DNA of 64,000 bases from Phymatolithon calcareum (Eukaryota > Rhodophyta > Florideophyceae > Hapalidiales), in contig OZ345356.1 in assembly GCA_977006965.1 (NCBI GenBank), positions 2,790,001 to 2,854,000 on the forward strand, written 5' to 3'. The position numbers and the translations under genes were made by a program. The notes below the pieces were generated by a model, which was given only the letters and a program-made list of their open reading frames with translations, was not told the origin of the DNA and searched no databases. Shown one piece after another: positions 11,991 through 23,605 of this stretch (the first letter of the stretch is position 1; each line of letters opens with the position of its first letter).

Positions 11991-12327
11991 AAAGCCCCGG
12001 AGAGAGAACATTGCAGATGTCAGAAGAGGACAATCCTACGGCTCTCTTAAGTAATATACTGTCACTAGCGCAGAAAACATGAGTTTTGTTCGTAAATTCA
12101 ATCCATAATTACCACCGCCCTAAGTCTCATCAGAAGGCACACAAGACATACATGCAATACCTAAATTCATTTCGCAGTTGTATTGCAGACGCCCTTTGTC
12201 CGCTCAGGAGGTGCATAAAACTTGCATTCAGCACCTAAATTATATTAATAAACTCCCATTGCGTTCAAAAAAGTGGCGCCTAAATTCTGCCGATTGTAAT
12301 GTTCTGAAGAACAAAAAAGGAACACAG

Positions 12328-12336
12328 TATATAAAA
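12328..12336 (+). promoter_or_regulatory. TATA box of the RING-H2 gene
   Basis: TATATAAAA lies 52 bp before the ATG at 12,388, which would put transcription start about 25-30 bp downstream and leave a short leader. This is one of the cleanest core promoters in the window. Confidence 0.65.
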
Positions 12337-12387
12337 TGATGTAGAGAAAGATCCGCCGTTCGCTAGAAAAGCAATCATTTTTGAGCC

Positions 12388-13094
12388 ATGGCACCTTCCA
12401 GGCACGATCGCTGTCACCGTGGAAGAATCGCTGAACAACTTGTTCGCCGCCTGGCTCGGTGTGGTGGAATCAAGCGCATTTTAGGTATCCGCTATGGCCG
12501 GATTCAGAAGAAGAAGGACAAAATTGAGTTGTCGCTTCTAAATCTCATTCAGAAGTCTACTCTAACTGTAACCAGTACAGAAACTCGTCGTTCATCACTC
12601 GACGTTGCACGGTTCTCGACAGCCTCGAGTGGCGAAGTCTGGATACCGTTCCCAAAAGAATGTGCAATGTGTCTTGATACTCTGCAAGGAAATATCGTAA
12701 AACTGTTTGCGACCACGTGTTCCACACAGTTTGCTTTGATCAGATTGCTGCTCGTGCTGTTGCCGACGATAAAATACATCAGTGTTGCTTATGCAAATCT
12801 CCCGTTCTTCCCGAAATTCGATTTTATCCTTCGTTCAAGTCTACGTACAAGACGGACGAGGAGGAGCATGTCACAGCTTGTGCCCCACTTCATCAAAAAC
12901 AAATAGCAAAAAGGAGGGTGAAGAACAGAAGAAGGAAAGAGAGAAGGAATAGAAAAGAACAAGAAAACGAAACTCAACGCCAGCAGTTTTTTTACAGGAT
13001 CTGCTTTCCCCATCCATTGGAGACAAAAGTAAATGAGTTGGAAACTTTCTCGTTGCTCAGCATTGCGTCTCTTCCTGAAACAAAGCAACGATGA
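12388..13094 (+). CDS. RING-H2 finger protein, likely E3 ubiquitin ligase, with one-base frameshift
   Basis: The ATG at 12,388 has a good context (gccATGGC) and a TATA box upstream. The first frame gives a basic N-terminus of about 90 residues and then ECAMC. The second half of the finger continues in another frame from about 12,703: CDHVFHTVC, then CCLC. Joined, the ligands follow C-x2-C, C-x-H-x2-H-x2-C and C-x2-C, the RING-H2 pattern that recruits E2 enzymes. The C-terminus is strongly basic and Glu/Gln-rich (KRRVKNRRRKERRNRKEQEN), a charged helix or nuclear signal. The shift lies at the A-run 12,699-12,702, where one base seems to be missing. That is either a real inactivating deletion or a homopolymer sequencing error. 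Substrate and pathway cannot be told. Confidence 0.6.
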
Positions 13095-14150
13095 CTAACT
13101 GTTCACTGATAGTCATCACCTACACAGACCAAGACATTGAAGACCAATCTCCACGTCAAGCCACGACTACCTTGAGCAAGAGCCTGCGATGTAAGCAGAA
13201 GAGAAGCAGCGTAAACCGAGCATTAGGTGCTCCAGTACACCAAAAGCGGTTCTCAGCTCATATCGCGAATGCGTGTAGTGCAGACAAGCAATGGAAACCT
13301 GTGTTAGAAAGCTTCGCGCTCTCCAAGAAAATGCGAACGAGTATCAATGACGCGCTACTGCGAGCACCACGCAGAAAAGCACTCGTCCCGGACAAAATCG
13401 TCGTGGAAATGCTTCAAGCAAGCCCTGGATTGAGTGGTGATCTTGCGACGCTACGGGAAACATGCGGTAAACTTCGTTGTCTACCAACGCAATGGCGCGA
13501 CGCAACCCTCATTCCTATCACAAGAAAAGACTAGCCCACATCCCAGGGAAATACGGCCCAATATCGCTTCTCAGCCAAGTGCGAATCATTACTGACTCCG
13601 CGATCGGCTCCGCGATACGCGAACGCTACAAATTCCACCAGTTCCAGCTAGGCTTCCAGAATAACGAAGGGACGGAACTCGCAATCCTAAGAGCGACGAA
13701 TACTATGAGGCGATGCCACCGATCCTCGATTTGTCCTCCGCTTATGACCGCGTCTCACGAGATATCCTCCAACGCAGAGCCGAATCATGCCTACGAAAAG
13801 ATATCGCAGAGATGGTTCAGTACCTACTTTCCAAAATTGGAATAGCAGTGAGCTGACCATCCTAAGAGCTATTGAGCTACTAAAAGGGGATCAGAGATGT
13901 GGCCCATTACTGGACTTTAATGCTGCCTACGATACAGTCCCTATATCACACTTGATGAACAGACTGAGACAAGTACTGCCCAATGAGGTCTGCAGAATAA
14001 CGGAAAAGTTCTTGACTCCATCATGGGTAACACCAATTCGCAATGCGAACAGAAACTCGTTTGTAGTGGACAAGGGGGTCCAGTAACAGTCTCCCCTCAG
14101 TCTAAGCCTCTACAACATTTTCACGGATAGGTTCGCTGAACGTACGCGGT
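13095..14150 (+). pseudogene. Chimeric LINE family 1 remnant
   Basis: From about 13,195 the plus strand encodes the region before the RT (RALGAPVHQKRFSAHI, then RAPRRKALVPDKIVVEMLQA and LPTQWRDATLIPI), close to the minus-strand copy at 46,4xx. After a shift near 13,500 comes YGPISLLSQVRIITDSAI and QLGFQNNEGTELAIL. The motif A block then appears twice: ILDLSSAYDRVSRDIL near 13,710-13,760 in a third frame, and again LLDFNAAYDTVP near 13,910. Frame-continuous sequence after TAA 14,084 gives SPLSLSLYNIFTDRF, the GSPLSP-type motif B. So two RT copies, or one tandemly duplicated one, are fused here. The element cannot be functional. Confidence 0.7.
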
Positions 14151-14800
14151 GGATACCAACCATCTTCTTGATTCCACAAGAGCGGCACCCATCTCCGTCT
14201 GGACTGCGCCCCTTCCGCCGCCGGCATGCTGCAGTTGGTGCGCGCGCTCTCCCACCGAGCCTTTTGCGGCCGCGAACCGTTCGCGCTTCTGCCCGTCGGC
14301 TCTGCCGCGCTCACACGCGGGCACGCAGCCACGTGAGTCCTCGACATCGTGCTCGTGCCGCCGCCGGTAGAGCCGCCACCCCTCAGTGCGGAGCGGTTCG
14401 CGTCAGCTTCCCGACGGCTCCTCGTCGGCGCGTGGCCAGTCACCGTTCGGTGCGCTGTGGGCAATAAAAGATGTTGACAAAGGAAAAAAGTATGATTCAT
14501 AGAAGGACCATATGCAACGGGAGAAGAACCGTTAGCGCTGTGAAGCAGCTTCGTAACATCTTTCATGGCTGGCACACTTCCGAAAACAAAAGTTTGTCCC
14601 AAGCGCACAGTAAGGGCACTCCCATTACAGAGCATTTCCTCAGGTTGAATCTTTTCATCACTTTCTACATACTAATATTAACAGTCCGGAGCTCCAATAT
14701 CAGCACTTCTGGAAATAACTTTGATTTCAGAATTTGAAAAGGGTTGAAATTGTCATATTTCACGGCGCACGCTCCCCCGGTGCTTAATTAATGCGGTTTG
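14151..14800. other. GC-rich simple-composition stretch, then AT-rich flank; no gene
   Basis: 14,160-14,460 is very GC-rich and open in several frames on both strands, which reflects composition rather than coding. From 14,470 it becomes AT-rich. The LINE family 1 remnant ends at the left border. Confidence 0.4.
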
Positions 14801-16043
14801 TGTGTTAGCGTCATCCGTGCGCATCGAAACTATTGACACAAAATCCCGCTTACTTGCACAAGATGTGCCCTTTCCTAATCTTGCTGTTTGGTCAATATTT
14901 TTGACCACAAAATGGACGCACGATCGTTAGCCCCCCTCACATTCACAGCGGGTAAACACACGCGTTCATTTAGGACAGTAAATCTGGTTTCATATTTTTT
15001 TTTGATGCGAGTCTTTAGTTTCAAATAAAGCGCGCTTTTGTGTTTATACAATGTTCGATTGCCGTACTGTACTGCACGCTTTGCTTTCCTCCCCCTCGTA
15101 CAGTACAGTACTTCTCCCTGCTGATATGATAGTCATCTTTTCCTGCATCTCCCTGCAACATCAGTTCTACTCCCTAGTACGAAAAACTCCAATCTCGTTC
15201 ATTCTGAACTTTCCTGAGATCTACATTGGTGGTGGTCTTACTGAGAGTCCAACCCTGCGTGAGTCTCATTCCACGCCCAAAGTGCGTTTGGTAGAGCCAT
15301 TGCCAATGTTTACCTTTCATTCAGCTCTCCGCAGTTTCCAGTTCTGCACCGACACCGACACTGGCATGTGTTGAAGTGACCAATGTGGAGTAGGCTGTGA
15401 AGCAGACCACGAATTGCGTCGCCAACTCGTGCATTGGGCACTGGCTACACTTTTGCGCCATTCGTCCTCAATGGAACTGGCTTCAAATGATGGGAGCGCA
15501 GTGCGCGCACAGCAATGATGAAGCAAGTGTGCCTAAGACATCGTCTGCAACTGCAGCTTGAGAGGCTCAGACGGCGAGATATGATTTCTGGAAAAAGGAA
15601 CAGGGATAATCCCGTCAACACGATTCGGAGCTGAGGTCGCATATGCAGAGACAGGGTGTTTGTAACGTTGAACTCGCATGCATAACAAAGTTTATTCGTA
15701 AGTAGGGAGCAAAGAAGATTGCAACTGCACCGCACCGACGCACGCGGTAATGTGGAACTCAGCACCAACATGCATGTCCGCGCGATGCTCGCGCGGCAAA
15801 TTCTCCTCGTGCATATCTCGTTCATGCTACACGTTCTGAGGCAGTGAAACTTGTGCAGAGAGACGCACAACGACGGCTAGCAAAACGCTCCATGCCGACG
15901 AAGCTTCGCTGTGCGTTCGTCTCTTTCCACCACATTCGCGCGCCCTCGTCTCTACGTACATTCTCCTCTTCTGTCCCCAGAACCCGTCTTCCATCTGGCA
16001 GCCACGTGAACAGCACGCGTCAAAATTTAGTAGTTCACTCCTT
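14801..16043. repeat. Repeat module X, copy 1
   Basis: Matches 25,471-26,520 over most of its length, 56,640-57,255 over its right part and 46,770-47,110 over a shorter piece. Landmarks are the caatctcgttcatt block near 15,190, the aatcccgtcaacacg block near 15,610 and the gagggctagcaaaacgc-like block near 15,880. Module Y always follows on the right when both are intact. No single frame is kept among the copies, so I treat X as the non-coding part of a larger element. Confidence 0.65.
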
Positions 16044-17198
16044 CCGTAGTACACTCTACTTGCAGTTCTTCTCGTGCCACGGAACAACCCGTTTCGACAA
16101 ACTACGAACCGTATCCACAAGCCTCTTCTCTTCCTCTGCCAGCCTATCCCGGTGGTAACTCCTCTCCGCCACCTTGCCCGCGATTTTCCTCTTAATGTCA
16201 TTCACCTTCCTCCCTCCTCTCGCAACCTCCCGACTCACCTCGCCAAACTCCGCCTGCTAGAACCGTACCTGCACCGCATCGTCCTCCACGACCCACATCC
16301 ACCGCGCAATCTTCTTGATTTCCCCCAGCCACTTACGCACATTACGAATGTGCAACTAGCATTTTATTCGCAACTTCAACCTTGTGCCCATCACACGCTC
16401 GAAACGACCCTCATCCTCTGCAGGTACTTTGCTCGCGTCTCGTCCCGCATCCTGTGCGCTTTGCGCACCAGCAACGGCGCGAGCAGGCGCCTCATGCGCG
16501 CATTGGCGGCCAAATAGGATGCCTCCTCGCAGTTGAGCCGGTTGCCGAATGGCGAACGCTCATCCACAATCCCCCACGCGCGTCGGCTCCTACGGAGGTT
16601 TATTCACTGTCCGCACGTACGCGCCGTCGCGCGAGAAGCGCATCTCATCCTTCAGCGCGTTGCCCCTCCCGCGCACACGCGGACCGGGAAGTACCGCCGC
16701 GCGAACGAGTGGTCGCCACGCCACGATGGCGACCGGCTGACGCCCAGCCAGAGACCGGCTCTTCCGTGAGCGTGCAGGAAGTTCGAGCAGTGGCGGAGCT
16801 TGTTCATGATGGTGAATTTGCCGCTAAATCAGTCTGTGGCACGACTGCAGTGGAAGGAACAACGGCGATCGGATTCGTAGAACCAGCCGAGGGCGAATGG
16901 AGTAAAGTGACAGTGGAAAAGGAGCAAGAGCGAGATGCACCAGGTAGACTTCATCGCCATGAACGCGGAGCGTTGCGTGGCGTCCAGCGTTTGCTCGGAA
17001 AATAGGGCATGGCGGACGGCGAGTGCCTATGTAGGCGAAATAGAAGTCAATTCGCCGCTGGAGACCGTCAACATGACGAATTGTAGCCGCAGACTCCTGC
17101 GGTGCGAAAGACGCCGCATGCAGGTGCGTGGCGTACCGGCGGTGGCGGAGGGAGAAGTGCGCGGCAACACGTATTTCGGATCTGGCGGGAAATCTTAG
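16044..17198 (-). pseudogene. Repeat module Y, copy 1: degenerate basic coiled-coil protein family
   Basis: Minus-strand coding family also at 24,263-25,470, 30,736-33,880, 55,345-56,540, 59,735-60,955 and 61,680-64,000. Across copies the order on the minus strand is a Cys/His-bearing N-terminal part, a middle SQFGN.L..KV.SY block, a very basic LRRMEGHFERVM block, and a C-terminal heptad-rich helix of the type HRDRLAEEEKRLVDT, which this copy has. Here frames shift several times and no full reading frame survives. I do not recognise the family. Similar residues persist in the minus frame of several copies, which argues for past coding, but the mobile or cellular origin is open. Confidence 0.45.
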
Positions 17199-17509
17199 GG
17201 AGCACTGATTTCCTGAAATTATTTTTTGAACCCAATCGCACGGTAAAACCGGGCTGACCACTCCCTAAAAACGTACCTGCGAGTATTCAACGCAAACAAT
17301 GACAGCACGATGAAAGCCATTTTTTCACGACAGTAGCACCAGATTCAGTGCACCGAATGAGGACATGGCGCACATGGAATGACTTCTCCACACGCTCCGA
17401 ACGACTTCCGATGGAGGAATGTTTCGCACGACTGCATAAGGTAAGAACAGGGGAATGTTACCCTGGTAAGAATGATGTATTGAAAACACGGGGCATCCAA
17501 AGTGGGAGG
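17199..17509. repeat. Repeat module Z, copy 1, interrupted at 17,509
   Basis: Homologous to 33,881-34,190 and 60,956-61,250 (ctgaccactc-ctaaaaa, gcacatggaatgacttctccac, gggcatccaaagtgggag). The homology stops at GTGGGAGG (17,502-17,509) and resumes after the same eight bases at 23,843-23,850, so everything between was inserted into a Z-W junction. Confidence 0.8.
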
Positions 17510-17700
17510 TAGGGGTCGGACCGGACCGCATAATCCGAATTTTATTATGAAATTTTGGAAATCAGGACGGATTACTCACGACATTTTGTAAAACTAATTC
17601 CGATTGGATTCAGTTGAATGGAGCGGAACAGAACCGCTAAAAAGTAAAATTAATCATGAGCGGAAAGCATTTTTTAGAATCGTAAGGCCGAATCCGAATG

Positions 17701-18160
17701 TGTGGTGTGATTAGTGTTTTGTACAATTGTGAATCGCCTGTTGTAATTGATGTAGAAATTGATTTGGGGAGATCGCATGTTAGATATTTCTTCTACGCAT
17801 GCCGCACGTTTGGATTGTTTGGCAGAAAAACAAGAACGACAACAATCAAGTAAACTTACTGCTTGCACACTTTGAGCTGTCCTCCCTCAAGGAGCCTGAA
17901 GGAAACCCGAGTTCGAGTCGGGAGGTTCCGCGCTGTGGTTGTGGGCGTCACGCTCCGTTGGGCACGCTCATTGCCTGCGCGATACCGCGCCTGGAAAGCC
18001 GAAGGAGAGGTCTCGACCCGTCGGTCGCTTTTCCTCCGTATTGCTGGGTTGTCTTGGCCTGCCGTTTGGTGTGCTGTACAAGTTTCCAGTGGGGACGCGG
18101 CACACACGGGCCTTACTTTACAGTTTGAATTTTTTTTACCAGAACGGGACTCATACGACA
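17701..18160 (+). repeat. 5' LTR of Copia (460 bp)
   Basis: Starts TGTGGTGTGATTAG and ends CATACGACA. It is 31 bp longer than the 3' LTR because of a segment at about 17,973-18,003 that is absent there. The TG could be placed two bases further left, but 17,701 gives the better TSD. Confidence 0.92.
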
Positions 18161-18214
18161 CTGCGCAGTCCTCGTTTCTTTCTCGTTCTGAGGAAGACGA
18201 TTCAGGGGAGAACA

Positions 18215-21200
18215 ATGTCTCGTTCGCAGAATGGAAATAATGGGAATTGTGATGAGGCTGTTGCTGGTGGTGGTAACGGAGGCACCGGCGGATCGTCAGG
18301 GGACGACACGCTCAAGCGATATTGGCAAGGTTGGACGTCATGAATTCTGGCATTGCAGCTATTGGGGCTAGGGTTGCAGCGTTGGAAGGACGGACTGATG
18401 AACGCCCAGTATTTGAGCCCAGCGCGAGTAGGGTGACCTCGTTTGTTCCTTTAGATGACCCGGAGGCTAGAACGAAAAAAATGTTGGACGTGTCACTGAA
18501 AGGTGCTGTTGAAAATTACGCAAATATGGGCAAGGACGAGACCGCCGCCGCTTTTCGCGCTGATTTTTATGCATGAGAAGAGCATCATTTTATGCGGGCG
18601 GACAAGAGTTTAGTACGTAAATTGCGGGACGTGTTGCTCGAGAAACAGTTACCCGTACGGCGTGAAGCCTTTTATCGTGTGAGCAAAACACTGGTCGAGT
18701 TCCGTGACGGAGTTGTCGGCTCAGATGAGCAAACTGGAGCGCGTCGTAGAACCGCCTCCGTTGCCGCTCATAGCGGTGCAGCTCACACCCGACCACCGGA
18801 TGGCGGAGATAGCGACTCCAGTGACGATGACGATCATGATGGAGATCGAGATATGGGAGGTGGCAGTCATAACAGACGCAGACCACCTGATCATACATCA
18901 AATACACGTGGCACCTCTTACAATAATCTGGTACCTAAACCTGCTGATGTTGCAAAAGCTCTACCCAGAGAGGCTGTCTACGAAGGAGGCACTAAGGAGA
19001 ATAGTCGACGAAAGTACACAATGTTTAAAACCGCTTGTCGCCTGTCTGGACTTGATCTATCCAATGAGGAGCAAATTATTGATGTTATGGCTATTACCTG
19101 GGTCCGGGGGGCAGCCAGGTCCTTCTGGGAGGATCGTTTGCGGTATGTGCGTACTGCCAATGGCGTCGTTGATAGACTGGAAGAGCACTTTCTGCACTCC
19201 AGAGCCCGTAGAATCAGCGAAGAGCGTTGGAACGCTCTGACATACCAGCTTGTATGCAGCAGAATGCTGGCGGAGAGTCCAGTGGGAGCGTCAATTAGTC
19301 ATGAGTCAACCCTGAATTCTCTCTTTTCTGAGGTTGATGATCTTGCTGACCTACGAGCCTCAGCTGAGCGCAACGATAGCAAGATTATTTCTGCAGATCG
19401 TGCTGTAGATCTATTTCGCCCCGTTTGTCTCCAGCCTCCAGAAACTGTCGAAGAGATAAAAACGCTATTGCGGGGCGTTGCTGTGGAAGCAGACAATCGG
19501 GCTCTTCTAGAAAGAGTTTCGCCTGGGTCTACCACTTCCTCGTTTGTAGCGCTGGCAGCTGTCCCAGACTCAGACACTGAAGAGCACATCAGTGAGTTTT
19601 ACTACATTGATCGAAAGTACCTCCCAGCTCAACCCACGAGAAAGGTTCCAGGATACGGTGCTCGTTACACAGTTAAGCGCACCGACGATCGTAAAGATCC
19701 GCCGAAGAGTATACGACGTCCCACCGCGAAATCGGCCGCTAAGCAGACTCCACGTCCGAAAGGCGCTGAGCTCAATCTCCGCGACGGGAGCATTCTCAAA
19801 GCAAACCAATGTATTGTTTGTCTCGAGTTTGGATGCCACTCGTCTCGACACAAAAAAGCTTCTCGAGCATTTCTGGCTGCCTCGGACGACGACGTTAATA
19901 GCGAGGGCTATTATTCTTGGCATGAAGAGAACGCAGCGAAAAACGACAGTTCCGCAAACGCAGCATATGCATCATTCCTCAGCATATCACGCGCATGTGC
20001 ATTTATTGGTGTCAATGTGACAGAGGCTAAGGGACTGATCGGTATGCTCGTAGATACTGGCGCTTCGCACCTGTCAGCGATTGGTGAAAAATGGATTCCA
20101 ACTTTGCGCACTGTAACAGGAAGCAAGCTAGAGGTGCGGAACGATGTCAAGGACAAAGTTCCGATCCACGGACTTGGAAAGGCGTTGGTTTACACTAAGG
20201 GCTCGTTTATTTGTCCATCTTATTTTGGGCACCAAAGCTATGAAATAAGAGTCTACGTCGTCTCTGAGTACTCTCCTTTTCTGCTTTCGCACGGTGACAT
20301 GGACATAAATGGTTTGTCGTATCACTCTTTGGAAAAAAGGGTGCTTAGACCAGAGGACGGCTACGAGCAAAACGTTCTATGGCGCCGTGGAGCGCCGTAC
20401 TTTCCGTTCACAAGCGTATCGTTTTTTTCCGAAGCACAGCTCAAAAACATTCACCATAGTCTTGGCCATGTCCCTACAGATAAGATTGTACGACTTCTTC
20501 AAGCTGCAGATGAATCTCTACAATTTGCCCAAGTTAGAGAGACACTGGAGAAGATCGCAAAAGATTGCCGTACTTGTGCCCTGACACAACCAGCACCCAG
20601 ACGTTTTCTATTTTTATCTACGTACGAGGGCATTGGGAACTTCAATTCTACTATATTCGTCGATATCATGAGCCTTGCGGACGGAAAAGCGCTGCATGTT
20701 ATTTGCGCTGGAACCGGATATCAAGGTGCTGCATTTGTCGAGCGTGAAAATGCGGCCGCAATTTGGAAAGCGCTTTGCTCCTGCTGGATATATATTTTCT
20801 CTGGTGCCCCAGACGAGCTCTATCATGATGCCGGGACGAATTTTGCGAGCGCAGAATTTCGAGGTGCATGCACATCTCTCGGTATTTCTGTTCGCGAAGT
20901 CCCAACTGAGGCACAGCACTCTATCGGAGCGATAGAACGTGCTCACGCTACTCTACGGACAATTTACAATCGAGTCGCGCATGACGAGCCACATCTTCAG
21001 CGCGAGGAAAAGCTCCAGATCGCATTACGGTGCGTGAACGATGCGCCAGGTCCTGGAGGAATATCACCCACGATGCTAGTGTACGGAACTATTCCCAAAC
21101 TGTGTATGCCCCGCCAGCGAGATTTATCACTCGAAGCGCGCGTTCGGACAATTCGGGACAGTACGCTTCTCGCTCGCCGACGTAAGGCCCAGCGTATTCG

Positions 21201-23145
21201 AGACGAATCCTCTCGCCGGCGCCATGTTCCCAATTTGGAACACATATGCGCGCTCGAGCAGCTTGTTCCTGGAGACAAAGTTCTAGTACATCGCGAAAAG
21301 GAGGGATGGAAATCATACCCATTTGTGCGCTTGGAAGACGATGCCGTCGCAGTACAGCTTCCTACGAAGCAGTCTAAGTTTGCAGTTACAAGCTGTCGAC
21401 CAGCGCGTTTGGCGCAAGACACAAGTGCCGGTGTTTTGGTCCCAATTCCACCGTCATTTCCACAGCCATCCACCGTCACGGAGAAAGGGTTGCAGTTGCA
21501 AAGTGCAGGCGAGAGTAGCTCGAACTCTCCAACGCCAACAGTCGGTGAAGATGCGACTGACGATATGCTGGAAAAATTCCTTCTGGATTTGCCAACTAAC
21601 GCACTTGCGTCACCAGCGATTATTCCCGAAGACATTAGGCAGGCACGTACTGAGGAATTACAAGGACTATTAGAGAAGGAAGCTTTTATTTTCGTGCCTG
21701 AAAAGGAGAGCCGTGGAAACCGTTTGTATGGCTATCGATTTGTTGATAAGGTGAAACCAAATGGAAGGGTTAAGTCACGTTTCTGCGTTCAAGCTTTTAA
21801 CGACTGCGCACATGGGCTTTTGACGTTTGCACCAACAATTCAGAGACAGTATCTACGGTTTCTGTTGGCAATTGGTTCTCCTCGGGTACTCGAAACACGG
21901 GACGTAAGACAAGCGTTCGTCCAAGCTCAAAGTAGACTACGGCGTTCGGTCTACATAAAAGCTCCACCAGAGCTTGAGCTTCCCGATGGGTATGTTTTGC
22001 GCGTAATTCGGCCTCTCTATGGTATGCCCGAGGCGCCGCTATACTGGTTCACTACATATGTTGGTCACAATAAGGAGCGTCTTGGTATGCTACAGATGTG
22101 TGGCGACCCATGTGTTTTGCACTCTACATTAGGCTTGCCAGTGAAGAAGGGGGTTGGTGAAAACGAAGATGGACTGCGGGGAATTGTTGGGATCCAGGTG
22201 GTTGACTCGATCATAATCGGAAACGATGCGTTCAGAAATTTGGAGGAGAAGGAGTCAAAAAGATTTTTGACAAAAGAAAAGATCTTAGTTGGAAAGATTC
22301 CGACTCTTTTTAATGGTTTGCTACTTTGGCGCGACGAGAGTGGGGATATTTTGGTGAAGTGCAGTACGCAGAAAGCGCTTGAAGAATACGAGAGCAATGC
22401 TCTCCCGTTTGACGTGTTTCGTTCTGGGCGCGCACGATGTGCATACATCGCCCATTCTGCATCACCATTGATTCTCTACGATGTGGCGCGCCTGTCTCAA
22501 GTAACTACAGCCATGTTCACGAGTGACGAGCACTCCCGCGACGTAGGTCGCATTATTTCGGGTTTGCCGCGGTGTCCACCATTGCGGTATTACTTTGACT
22601 TGTCCGGCGAACTAGAAGTTGCTGTTTGCATTGACGCGTCGTTCGCGTCAAATGACGACCATTCGTCACAGCTCGGTTTAATCTGCCTATTGCGAGAAAA
22701 ACAAACGGGGAAGTGCAACATCATACACTTTATTAGTGTGAAGTCGAAACGCGTCTGTCGGTCAGTGTTGGTTGCCGAGTTGCTTGCCATGATAGAGGGA
22801 TACGATACTGGTTTCTCCGTCCGACAGACCGCAAAAGATTTGCAGGGTGAAGATTTACCCCTTGCATTGTACACGGACTCGCAATCTCTCTATCACCTTT
22901 CCGTGTCGCTTACGCGCACACGCGAGCGAAGGATGCAGATCGATTTACAAATCATCAGAGAGGCATACGAAAAAAGGGAGATTACAAGAATATTCTGGAC
23001 TGCCGGTGCATCCAATCCTGCTGACGGGTTGACAAAAAGAGCGAACAATAAGGCCCTTTATGACCTTGTACATTCGTCCGTGTTCATACCAGAAATGCAA
23101 TCGAGAATCCACCAAGATGCGTTGCCGGTCCGTACCAGCATGTAG
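18215..23145 (+). pseudogene. Copia gag-pol polyprotein, nearly complete, broken at its N-terminus
   Basis: ATG 18,215 opens a Gly/Asn-rich start that runs out of frame near 18,320. The continuing frame holds a TGA at 18,574 and is then open for 1,517 codons (18,592-23,145). In that part: gag; a CX2CX4CX4H zinc motif near residue 405 (CIVCLEFGCHSSRH); protease VDTGAS near 486; integrase with HX3H and CX2C, then D (IFVDI), D (HDAGTNF) and E (GAIERAH), the last two 35 residues apart; RT near 985-1230; RNase H with D (CIDASF), E (VAELLA), D (YTDSQ) and D (NPADGLT). The RT active-site box reads QVVDS where this Copia type has QVDD, so the first Asp is Val and the enzyme should be dead. Together with the stop and frameshift, this copy is not autonomous. 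Confidence 0.9.
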
Positions 23146-23176
23146 CAGTCGATTCCCAAAGAAGAAGTCGGCGGTG

Positions 23177-23605
23177 TGTGGTGTGATTAGTGTTTTGTAC
23201 AATTGTGAGTCGCCTGTTGTAATTGATGTAGAAATTGATTTGGGGAGATCGCATGTTAGATAGTTCTTCTACGCATGCCGCACGTTTGGATTGTTTGGCA
23301 GAAAAACAAGAACGACAACAATCAAGTAAACTTACCGCTTGCACACTTTGAGCTGTCCTCCCTCAATGAGCCTGAACGAAACCCGAGTTCGAGTAGGAAG
23401 GTTCCGCGCTGTGGTTGTGGACGTCACGCTCCGTTGGGCACGCACATTGCCTGTGCGATAACCCGTCGGTCGCTTTTCCTCCGTATTGCTGGGTTGTCTT
23501 GGCCTGCCGTTTGGTGTGCTGTACAAGTTTCCAGTGGGGACGCGGCACACACGGGCCTGACTTTACAGTTTGAATTTTTTTAACCAGAACGGGACTCATA
23601 CGACA
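23177..23605 (+). repeat. 3' LTR of Copia (429 bp)
   Basis: Matches the 5' LTR with about 3 percent substitutions and the 31-bp deletion. It is preceded by the purine-rich AAAGAAGAAG tract and followed by GATTG, the presumed right TSD. Confidence 0.92.

Larger units (their letters stand above)
17701..23605 (+). mobile_element. Ty1/Copia LTR retrotransposon
   Basis: A 5.9 kb element with two LTRs in direct orientation, TG...CA ends, a polyprotein in the order gag, protease, integrase, RT, RNase H (the Copia order), and a purine tract (about 23,158-23,167) just before the 3' LTR. The flanking 5-bp repeats GAATG and GATTG differ at one base, consistent with a mutated TSD. A primer binding site after 18,160 was not obvious. 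The LTRs differ by about a dozen substitutions plus a 31-bp indel, so this insertion is not recent. Confidence 0.92.

Noticed and set aside
14102-14635. Overlapping GC-rich frames on both strands (minus 177 codons, plus 99 codons)
   Set aside because: Six-frame openness in a GC-rich tract, no motif, no start or promoter context.
17905-17930. gttcgagtc-like block in the Copia LTR resembling a tRNA B box
   Set aside because: No A box, no cloverleaf and no CCA-adjacent stem could be formed around it.
18161-18200. Primer binding site after the 5' Copia LTR
   Set aside because: The sequence ctgcgcagtcctcg does not match a tRNA 3' end I can recognise.
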